Below, in pieces: positions 1 to 5,329 of a stretch of 9,419 bases of DNA. Within the stretch, counting starts at the first letter, position 1; each line of letters begins with the position of its first letter. A program made the translations under genes and the position numbers. Location of the stretch: the NCBI GenBank assembly GCA_020847355.1, contig JADLCG010000040.1, positions 1 through 9,419 of the forward strand, written 5' to 3'. The notes beneath the pieces were generated by a model. The model was given only the letters and a program-made list of their open reading frames with translations, ran no database searches and was not told where the DNA came from. The DNA is from Anaerolineales bacterium. GTDB taxonomy: Bacteria; Chloroflexota; Anaerolineae; Anaerolineales; Villigracilaceae.

Positions 1-877
1 ACTTCACAGCCTTCACAATCGCCGCGATATGTTCAGGAGTATTTCCACAACAACCGCCAACAACTTTAGCGCCTAATTCAACATACTTCTTTGCAAAATT
101 CCCCATGTCTTCTGGACCCATGTCATATACGCCTTGTTCGGTTTCAATATCCATGTGCGGAACTCCAGCATTCGGCTTCACCCATAATGGATAATTCGGG
201 ATAGTCGTTGCATATTCTTTAACAACTGCTTCCATATTATCAAGTGTCGTTCCACAATTAGCGCCGATGAGCGTCGCGCCCATTTCAGAATATTTCTTCA
301 TCACATCTTTGGGTTTGACTCCCATCATCGTGCGTGTGCCTCGGTCATAACTAAAGGATACAACGATGGGCAAATCCGTCACTGACCTTGCGCCTTCAAA
401 TGCGGCAGTCGTTTCTTCTACTGCAAACATCGTTTCAATTAATAACAAGTCCACGCCGCCATCCGCTAGCGCTTTGGCTTGTTCTGCAAATGTGGCTTTG
501 ACATCATCAAACTCCAACGGACCATACGGTTTGAGTATCGCGCCCACTGGACCCATTGAGCCAGCCACAAGCCCATTGTTTAATGAAGCGGCTTTGCGAG
601 CAATCTCAGCCGCACGCATATTCACTTCGGGAGTCCGTTCTTGATATTTTGAATCTTTCATACGCATTCTAGTTCCGCCAAATGTGCAAGTCAAAATAAT
701 ATCCGAACCTGCACTCGCAAAAGAAGATGCCAGTTTCAAAAGTGTATCGGGATCGTCAATGATCAAATCCTCTGGCGGCTTGCCGGGCTTGAGTCCCATC
801 TTCTGTAAGTTTGACCCCGTTGCCCCATCCGCAACTAAAATTTCACCACTTTGTAATCTTTCAAGAAATTTATTCAT
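1..877 (-). CDS. Homocysteine S-methyltransferase (MetH zinc-domain type), C-terminus beyond window
   Basis: Translating the minus strand from the ATG at 875-877 gives 292 residues with no stop before the window edge, so the 3' end is missing. The start is supported by a GGAG Shine-Dalgarno at 883-886, five bases upstream. Near the N-terminus is DGATGSNL (residues 17-24), typical of the family. The three zinc-ligand cysteines are present: Cys208 in GANCGTT and Cys276-Cys277 in GGCCGNTPEHI. In this family the zinc binds and activates the homocysteine thiol, which accepts a methyl group, in MetH-like enzymes from methylcobalamin on a corrinoid protein. The neighbouring ferredoxin/ASKHA activator favours a corrinoid-dependent role over betaine or S-methylmethionine. 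The last seen residue is only 15 past the Cys pair, so it may be a stand-alone module ending just outside, or may continue into a folate-binding domain. Family certain; exact methyl donor inferred. Confidence 0.9.
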   Translation of the reverse strand, partial: MNKFLERLQSGEILVADGATGSNLQKMGLKPGKPPEDLIIDDPDTLLKLASSFASAGSDIILTCTFGGTRMRMKDSKYQERTPEVNMRAAEIARKAASLNNGLVAGSMGPVGAILKPYGPLEFDDVKATFAEQAKALADGGVDLLLIETMFAVEETTAAFEGARSVTDLPIVVSFSYDRGTRTMMGVKPKDVMKKYSEMGATLIGANCGTTLDNMEAVVKEYATTIPNYPLWVKPNAGVPHMDIETEQGVYDMGPEDMGNFAKKYVELGAKVVGGCCGNTPEHIAAIVKAVK

Positions 878-893
878 CAAGTCTCCATTTTGA

Positions 894-965
894 ACCGCCA
901 AGCACGCGAAGGTCGCCAAGAAAAAATCTTTTGATTTTCTTCGCGTTCTTAGCGTTCTTTGCGGT
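894..965. repeat. Imperfect palindrome made of 3 + 3 inverted 9-nt units
   Basis: Three tandem nonamers fitting NNCGCNAAG lie at 894-902, 903-911 and 912-920. After an AT-rich self-complementary spacer (921-938) come three nonamers fitting CTTNGCGNN at 939-947, 948-956 and 957-965. The two arms are reverse complements except at a few positions, so the transcript could form a long hairpin. It starts 7 bp past the stop codon of the upstream activator gene and ends 16 bp before the methyltransferase start. There is no uridine tract as in an intrinsic terminator. From memory, similar CGCNAAG-periodic intergenic repeats occur in many unrelated bacterial genomes; I cannot check that here. Function unknown: mRNA processing or stability, or a non-autonomous mobile repeat. 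Confidence 0.8.
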
Positions 966-972
966 AAATAAA

Positions 973-3093
973 TTATTTCATAAATTTTTTCGCCATCGGA
1001 TCCACAACTCGATTCGGAATCAAATGGGCAATATGCGGAAACGGCTCACTCATATGTGGGAAACTCGTCGCCAACATAAATTGATTTTGAAATTCAGGGT
1101 CAGTCGGCAATTCAAATCGTTCAACATTCCGAGTCACCGCATCAATTTCATTTCGTTTTTCGATATTCAACAACGCAATGCGCGCGCCGTCACCCGCCGC
1201 ATTCCCAACCGCATACACATTCTTCAAATCACAATCGGGGATCAAACCAATCAACATCGCTTTTTCTTTATCAATATAACTTCCAAACCCGCCCGCTAAA
1301 ATCACTTTATCAGGGTCTTGCAAACCACTGCGCTTCAACAAAGTTCGTGATGCAGTAAACAACGCCGCTTTCGCCAACTGAATTTGACGAACATCTTGTT
1401 GAGTCATTGGGATGTCTCGCCCGATAGATGTTTCCTCCGCCCAAGCGATGACATACTCCCAGCCTTTTTCTCCCTGACGAACACGCTTCGTACTTAACTC
1501 TTTCTTGAACTTGCCGCGAGAATCTACGATCCCCGCTCGAAACAATTCCGCTACCGCGTCAATGATGGCGGAACCGCAAATCCCTTTCGCCTTGCCTGTA
1601 TTCCAATCATCCTCACCAACAATTTTATATTTGGGTTCAAGAGTCTTTTCATCAATATGAACTCGTTCAATGGCGCCAGGCGCGGCACGCATTCCATATT
1701 CAACATGTGCGCCTTCGAGCGCTGGTCCCGTTGGCGTAGATGTGCAAACTAATCTTTTTCGATTTCCTAAAATTAATTCTGCATTTGTGCCTACGTCAAT
1801 CAATAGCCAATTTTCATCTTGCTTATGTGGTTCTTCCGCCAAAATCATGGCGCTTGTATCCGCCCCGACAAATGAAGCAATGGTGGGTAGAATGTGAATA
1901 TTGCCTGATGAATTAATCTGAATCCCCAACTCTCGTGCCTTCACGTCTACTGATTTATGAATCGTTGGCACAAACGGAGCCAGCCCCAAATCTTTTGGAT
2001 GAAGATTCAACAACACATGGTGCATGGTTGAATTTCCAACCAACACCATTTCTAAAATTTCTTCTACTTTTATGTCGTTGCGAGGACGCACTTGTTCGCT
2101 CGCCCCAATCACCTCGGGGTCGCCCGAAGCAATCTCCGCCTCATCAGGGGATTGCTTCGCAACTTGCGCTCGCAATGACATGTTGGCAGTTTTCACCGCT
2201 TGCTTCAACAATTTATTTAACGTAGAAATAATTGCCTTGTGCAATTTCTCTAATCCGTCTGGATGTTCAATCGTGTATTGAATGCGAGACATGACATCTT
2301 CGCCATACACGATCTGCGGATTCATCTCGGATTCAGAGGCTAATACTTCGCCAGTTCGCAAATTACATAAATACAAAGCAACAGTTGTTGAGCCGATATC
2401 TACAGCCGCGCCGTAACTATCTTCTACATAACCTGCTTGCACTTCAATCACTTCTTTATCCTGCCAAACGGATATAGTTACATTCCATTTGGAATCTCGT
2501 AATGTTTTCGATAAACCACGCAAGCATTGATAATCAATATCCAATTCATACCAACGCGGAACTTTTGCATCCACACCACGAACAAGTTGCATGGATGTTT
2601 CGATTCCTTTTGCCAGTCTTTCCCAATCTGCAATCGGTCTTTCCAAATTGGGCGGAACCATGCTGACTAAATATTTTCTTACAGAAGGTTTAATTTCAAT
2701 GGCTCGGTTGCTGGCGCTTTTGCGGACAATTTGTTTATTGCCGCGACTTTCTTCTGGCACGTTGATTAATATATCGCCGCGAATTTTGCACTGACAAGAC
2801 AAACGCACCTGACCAACTTCCCAGCCTTTATCTTTTAATAACTTGGGTCTGCGAGCAAAGTATGCCGCTTCTTCTGCCGAAACAGGCGAGACATTTTCTC
2901 GTTTTGAGTCAATGTTATATTTTTCAAAGCGCCCCTCTTCAATCAAAATCATACATTTACCACAAGTGGCATTCTCAGCGCAAATGGATTCAATTTCCAC
3001 GCCCAACTCTCGCGCCGCCGAACGGATGGACAGTCCTTCATCTACTTGTCCGCGTGAGCCAGAGGGTTGCAGGATGATGTTGTGTTTTTTCAT
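973..3093 (-). CDS. [2Fe-2S] ferredoxin/ASKHA-domain corrinoid activation protein (RamA/RACE type)
   Basis: A 706-residue cytoplasmic protein. Residues 1-115 form a plant-type [2Fe-2S] ferredoxin domain with C38-x5-C44-x2-C47 and a fourth ligand at Cys100 (or Cys102, in LSCQC). A linker domain follows (about 125-225), then an ASKHA ATPase-like region: VDIGSTT (231-237), VGNSTMHH (352-359), IDVGTNAEL (432-440), GPALEGAH (456-463), LAGGFGSYID (599-608) and GNAAGDGA (630-637). Family members use ATP and low-potential electrons to reduce inactive Co(II) corrinoid back to Co(I). Between a homocysteine methyltransferase and a PF13769-like gene, it probably reactivates a split methionine synthase. 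Residues about 305-341 come from an inserted palindromic repeat. ATG 3093 is the only usable start: no in-frame ATG, GTG or TTG occurs before the upstream TAG at 3136-3138. No clear Shine-Dalgarno precedes it. Family sure; partner inferred. Confidence 0.93.
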   Translation of the reverse strand: MKKHNIILQPSGSRGQVDEGLSIRSAARELGVEIESICAENATCGKCMILIEEGRFEKYNIDSKRENVSPVSAEEAAYFARRPKLLKDKGWEVGQVRLSCQCKIRGDILINVPEESRGNKQIVRKSASNRAIEIKPSVRKYLVSMVPPNLERPIADWERLAKGIETSMQLVRGVDAKVPRWYELDIDYQCLRGLSKTLRDSKWNVTISVWQDKEVIEVQAGYVEDSYGAAVDIGSTTVALYLCNLRTGEVLASESEMNPQIVYGEDVMSRIQYTIEHPDGLEKLHKAIISTLNKLLKQAVKTANMSLRAQVAKQSPDEAEIASGDPEVIGASEQVRPRNDIKVEEILEMVLVGNSTMHHVLLNLHPKDLGLAPFVPTIHKSVDVKARELGIQINSSGNIHILPTIASFVGADTSAMILAEEPHKQDENWLLIDVGTNAELILGNRKRLVCTSTPTGPALEGAHVEYGMRAAPGAIERVHIDEKTLEPKYKIVGEDDWNTGKAKGICGSAIIDAVAELFRAGIVDSRGKFKKELSTKRVRQGEKGWEYVIAWAEETSIGRDIPMTQQDVRQIQLAKAALFTASRTLLKRSGLQDPDKVILAGGFGSYIDKEKAMLIGLIPDCDLKNVYAVGNAAGDGARIALLNIEKRNEIDAVTRNVERFELPTDPEFQNQFMLATSFPHMSEPFPHIAHLIPNRVVDPMAKKFMK
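2072..2181. repeat. Palindromic repeat element inserted in frame inside the activator gene
   Basis: About 110 bp bounded by 13-nt inverted ends at 2072-2084 and 2169-2181 (12 of 13 complementary; the right end read on the minus strand is ATGTCATTGCGAG). Inside is a second inverted pair, 2125-2137 and 2147-2159 (12 of 13), around a 9-nt loop. CATTGCGAG ends with GAAGCAATCTCC cores are hallmarks of a dispersed palindromic repeat I recall from many bacterial genomes, normally intergenic. Here it is translated as part of the ASKHA protein, from about residue 305 to 341, a hydrophilic stretch unlike the family. Removing about 36 codons would join KTANM to IKVEEILEMV directly, which matches usual family spacing before VGNSTMHH. 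No stop or frameshift results. It resembles in principle the Rickettsia palindromic elements found inside genes. No target duplication is evident. Confidence 0.85.
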
Positions 3094-3096
3094 AAA

Positions 3097-3152
3097 TAGA
3101 CAATGGACGGTGGACGATTGACCATGGTCTGCGGTCTATCGTCTGTGGTCTT
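3097..3152. repeat. Imperfect palindrome made of 4 + 4 inverted 7-nt units
   Basis: Exactly eight heptamers fill 56 bp: TAGACAA, TGGACGG, TGGACGA, TTGACCA, then TGGTCTG, CGGTCTA, TCGTCTG, TGGTCTT. The first four carry GAC at the same register and the last four carry GTC, with a perfect centre GACCATGGTC at 3120-3129. Arm complementarity is partial (about 18 of 28). The element fills the whole gap between the PF13769-like gene, whose stop codon (3151-3153) it overlaps by two bases, and the activator ATG at 3093, leaving no Shine-Dalgarno. It does not encode anything. Its architecture parallels the 9-nt-unit palindrome at the other end of the activator gene. Function unknown. Confidence 0.8.
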
Positions 3153-3441
3153 AGGTGGATTCTTTTTCCCGTTTAGGAATCTCTATTTGGGCAAACTCAG
3201 TTTCGAGTTCAGAAAGAAGCGCGTCGGCAACTTCTTCGGGCGAACCGTCTCGTTCAATCCAAACGCCGCGTTTATATTCTTTTGCATAATCGCTTGTGGA
3301 TATTGCGCCAATCGCCATCGCATAAGCGTCAATTTTGTTTTGAATTTTTTGCGAAAGCTGTTTCTTGACAGTTCGTCCATCGCCCTCAACTGTGAAAGAT
3401 TGGGGGATGTGTTTCCAATACATGATGCGATATTTTGCCAT
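3151..3441 (-). CDS. Small protein resembling PF13769 ('virulence factor' domain) family
   Basis: A 96-residue soluble protein starting MAKYRIMYWK and containing IPQSFTVEG and a middle segment KIDAYAMAIG, then RDGSPEEVADALLSELE and a charged tail. This N-terminal pattern, followed by an alpha-helical EEVADALLSELE segment, matches my memory of PF13769, whose 'virulence factor' name is historical and says little about biochemistry. No signal peptide or membrane segment is visible. I chose ATG 3439-3441: the longer frame back to 3507 would begin at a TTG that is the -35 box itself, upstream of the predicted transcript. A weak AAGGG (3448-3452) precedes the ATG. As I recall, family members sit beside corrinoid and one-carbon methyltransferase genes. 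As first gene of this operon it likely assists the split methionine synthase or its activator, but no reaction can be assigned. Confidence 0.75.
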   Translation of the reverse strand: MAKYRIMYWKHIPQSFTVEGDGRTVKKQLSQKIQNKIDAYAMAIGAISTSDYAKEYKRGVWIERDGSPEEVADALLSELETEFAQIEIPKREKEST

Positions 3442-3448
3442 CGGGAAT

Positions 3449-3478
3449 CCCTTGAAAATTATATATAATTTTTGAGGG
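3449..3478. promoter_or_regulatory. 30-bp AT-rich dyad, candidate operator
   Basis: A near-perfect palindrome with a fully self-complementary 18-bp core, AAAATTATATATAATTTT (3455-3472), and outer arms CCCT/AGGG. Overall 26 of 30 positions are symmetric. It lies between the -10 box at 3479-3484 and the ATG at 3441, so it covers the predicted transcription start and early leader. That is a classic repressor position. An alternative is an mRNA leader hairpin: the plus-strand version pairs throughout with G-U wobbles, but the transcribed minus-strand version has C/A mismatches, which argues for DNA-level recognition. It also contains TATAAT sequences in both orientations. Confidence 0.5.
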
Positions 3479-3507
3479 ATTGTACGAGAGGAACGCTTGC
3501 GGGTCAA
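3479..3507 (-). promoter_or_regulatory. Sigma-70-type promoter for the corrinoid operon
   Basis: Read on the minus strand: TTGACC (3502-3507), a 17-bp spacer, then TACAAT (3479-3484), each one mismatch from TTGACA and TATAAT. The predicted transcription start is near 3472, about 30 nt before the ATG at 3441. It would drive the 96-residue gene, the activator and the methyltransferase as one transcript. A TATAAT at 3458-3463 with a poorer -35 is a weaker alternative. Confidence 0.65.
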
Positions 3508-3675
3508 GGCAAAAAATCAGCTTCAATGCGCTTATGTGGAATAAAAATATCAAGCGGGTTGAACTTAGGGTTCAGGGTTTGACCTAGCTTGTATTTGTGA
3601 TTGAGCATATACTCTGCAAACCTCATGCGCGTTATGTGGAAATTCTAATTTAATCGCTATAGAAGCGGAGAAAAA
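3508..3675. other. Divergent intergenic spacer with imperfect direct repeat
   Basis: A 168-bp spacer between the leftward corrinoid operon and the rightward cupin gene. It holds two near-identical copies of ATGCGCTTATGTGGAA: 3526-3541, and 3625-3641 with one extra G after ATGCGC, 99 bp apart. A small inverted repeat, TGAAC...GTTCA, lies at 3560-3574. I found no convincing -35/-10 pair for the cupin gene; its Shine-Dalgarno GGAG is at 3667-3670. The repeats could be regulator sites or a duplicated segment. Confidence 0.45.
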
Positions 3676-4020
3676 ATGAGCAAAGATACTTTGAACTTGT
3701 CTGAAAAGCCCCACGTGTTAGCGGATTTGATCGCTACGCAATCCGGCGCGGTAGTGAGCCGCGTGTTGTTGAATAAGCCTACCGGCACGATTACGCTGTT
3801 TGCTTTTGACGAAGGCGAAGGGTTAAGCGAGCATACCTCGCCGTATAATGCCTTGGTGCAAATTTTGGAGGGCGAGGCGCACATCTTCATTAATTCGGTG
3901 GAGCATGTGGTTAGCGCGGGGAGCGTGATTATGTTGCCTGCCAATGCCCCGCACATGTTACAAGCGCAGGTCGCTTTTAAAATGCTGTTGACAATGATCC
4001 GCGAAAAGAAAGAAGCCTAA
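3676..4020 (+). CDS. Single-domain cupin protein
   Basis: A 114-residue protein, the size of a single small cupin barrel. The first conserved strand pair is seen in GEGLSEHTSPYNALVQILEG (47-66) with His53 and Glu66, and the second in AGSVIMLPANAPHML (81-95) with His93. In this subgroup the usual H-x-H of cupin motif 1 reads H-T-S, so only His53 and His93, plus perhaps Gln62 or Glu66, are candidate metal ligands. Substrate and reaction cannot be told; such proteins include sugar or small-molecule sensors and minor enzymes. The start is well placed: GGAG at 3667-3670, five bases before ATG. It is the only plus-strand gene, alone between a divergent promoter region and its own terminator, so it is probably monocistronic. 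It is unlikely to be functionally tied to either flanking operon. Confidence 0.85.
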   Translation: MSKDTLNLSEKPHVLADLIATQSGAVVSRVLLNKPTGTITLFAFDEGEGLSEHTSPYNALVQILEGEAHIFINSVEHVVSAGSVIMLPANAPHMLQAQVAFKMLLTMIREKKEA

Positions 4021-4023
4021 TGC

Positions 4024-4060
4024 AAAAAGTCCCGCAGGCTTGAGCTTGTGGGACTTTTTT
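4024..4060. terminator. Bidirectional intrinsic terminator
   Basis: Just after the cupin TAA (4018-4020), AAAAAGTCCC with GCAGGC pairs with GCTTGT and GGGACTTTTTT around a 4-nt TTGA loop (4040-4043). The stem includes two G-U pairs in the plus-strand RNA. The downstream T tract at 4055-4060 serves the plus strand and the A tract at 4024-4028 becomes a U tract for the leftward operon, whose last gene stops at 4094. Confidence 0.92.
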
Positions 4061-4093
4061 ATTTAATCTGGCAGAATCCGCTTACCCGTTGAC

Positions 4094-5329
4094 TCACATC
4101 CCATCCGCTAACTGGTTTCCGGCAAGCCACCCGGTTGTCCATGCGGATTGGAAATTGAACCCGCCGGTAATTCCGTCAATATCCAAAACTTCGCCGGCGA
4201 AAAATAAATTGTCAACGAGTTTGCTGTGCATGGTTTTGAAATCTACTTCGCTCAATTTCACGCCGCCGCAAGTGACAAACTCTTCTTTGAAGATTCCCTT
4301 GCCTTGAATATTAAACTCGCCGGCGGTTAATTCTTGAGCGAGTTTGCTTAATTCCGCTTTCGATAAATCTCCCCAGTTTTTCGTTTCGACAAATTCAGTT
4401 AGTTGTTTCCATAAGCGCGCGGGGATTTGTGAAAATGCGGAATGCGTTGATACTTTCTTGCGCGCATTTTCCTGCCAAGCTTTATTCCTCTGCAAAACTG
4501 CTAAGGCGGAATCAAATGTATAGTCGCCGAGCCAATTTACAGTTAAGGGCGAAGCGTATTTTTTATCAAATAATATGCGCGCGCCCCAAGCTGAGCATCT
4601 CAATACAGCCGGTCCGCTCAAGCCCCAATGGGTGATCAATACTGCCCCTTGCGTCGTGATTGAATCCATTTTCAGTTGTACGTTTTCAACGGCTATGCCC
4701 GCCAGTCCGTCAATTCTTTGATCTTTGATGTTGAAGGTAAAAAGAGAAGGTACAGGCTCAATGATCGAATGTCCCAGCGCTTTGGCGAACGCTCTTGTTT
4801 TTGAATCGCTTCCGGTGGCGAGCAATAATTTTTTGGCTTGCAGATGAAAATTATTGCCTGCGTTTCGCGCTTCAAGACGAAATCCATTTTTATTTTTTTC
4901 TACGTTTACCAGCGTTACGCCGGTTTGAATTTTTACGCCGGCATGTTTAGCGGATTCGCGCAAACAATTGACGATCGTATTGGCGTCGTCGGTGACGGGA
5001 AAAACTCGGCGGTCTGCTTCGGTTTTGAGTTTTACGCCGCGCGCTTCAAACCATTGGATGGTATCTTTGGGTTGAAAGCGCGTGAATGCGCCGCGCAATT
5101 CATTGCCGCCGCGCGGATAATAGTTAATTAATTGAGCAGGCTCAAAACAAGCATGGGTGACGTTACAGCGCCCGCCGCCGGAAATTAAAACTTTTCCGAG
5201 CGGCTGGCTGGCTTTTTCAATAATTAGTATCTTCGATCTTGGATTTAATTCGGCGCAACGGATCGCGGCGAAAAAACCGGCGGGTCCGCCGCCTGCAATG
5301 ACGACATCCCATGAAGAAGCTGATGACAT
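4094..5329 (-). CDS. FAD-dependent oxidoreductase, YhiN/HI0933 (BaiN-like) family
   Basis: A 411-residue flavoprotein of the usual family length. An N-terminal FAD-binding Rossmann motif is VVIAGGGPAGFFAA (9-22), with Glu38 in LIIEK expected at the FAD ribose. The family signature SGGGRCN follows at 50-56, then ATGS (171-174), HWGLSGPAVL (234-243), FVTCGGV (351-357) and the C-terminal FAD motif FAGEVLDIDGITGGFNFQ (377-394). No membrane segment is seen. The physiological reaction of most members is unknown; BaiN of bile-acid degraders is one studied relative, and a bile-acid role is not implied here. The ATG overlaps the sucB stop (TAATG, shared base 5329) and lacks a Shine-Dalgarno, so translation is probably coupled to sucB. 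It is the last gene before the terminator. Confidence 0.9.
   Translation of the reverse strand: MSSASSWDVVIAGGGPAGFFAAIRCAELNPRSKILIIEKASQPLGKVLISGGGRCNVTHACFEPAQLINYYPRGGNELRGAFTRFQPKDTIQWFEARGVKLKTEADRRVFPVTDDANTIVNCLRESAKHAGVKIQTGVTLVNVEKNKNGFRLEARNAGNNFHLQAKKLLLATGSDSKTRAFAKALGHSIIEPVPSLFTFNIKDQRIDGLAGIAVENVQLKMDSITTQGAVLITHWGLSGPAVLRCSAWGARILFDKKYASPLTVNWLGDYTFDSALAVLQRNKAWQENARKKVSTHSAFSQIPARLWKQLTEFVETKNWGDLSKAELSKLAQELTAGEFNIQGKGIFKEEFVTCGGVKLSEVDFKTMHSKLVDNLFFAGEVLDIDGITGGFNFQSAWTTGWLAGNQLADGM

Noticed and set aside
811..1299. Plus-strand open frame of 162 residues
   Set aside because: It runs antisense through the end of the activator gene and over the 9-nt palindrome, resembles no family, and the opposite strand carries clear motifs.
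2072..2181. Insertion sequence or frame-disrupting mutation in the activator gene
   Set aside because: Only about 110 bp, no transposase, and the reading frame is maintained through all downstream ASKHA motifs.
1935..2281. Two plus-strand open frames across the activator gene
   Set aside because: They owe part of their length to the palindromic insertion, whose translations in any frame look like the usual spurious repeat-derived peptides; the minus strand is the real gene.
894..3152. CRISPR-like arrays
   Set aside because: The periodic units are 7 and 9 nt with no spacers and switch orientation in the middle, unlike CRISPR repeats of about 23-50 nt with unique spacers.
3097..3152. Intrinsic terminator between the first and second operon genes
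   Set aside because: The hairpin is imperfect, no U tract follows on the transcribed strand, and termination here would leave the activator without an evident promoter.
3442..3507. A longer form of the 96-residue protein, starting 22 residues upstream at a TTG
   Set aside because: The TTG is the first half of the -35 box of the predicted promoter, so it would not be in the transcript; the family-like sequence begins at the ATG at 3441.
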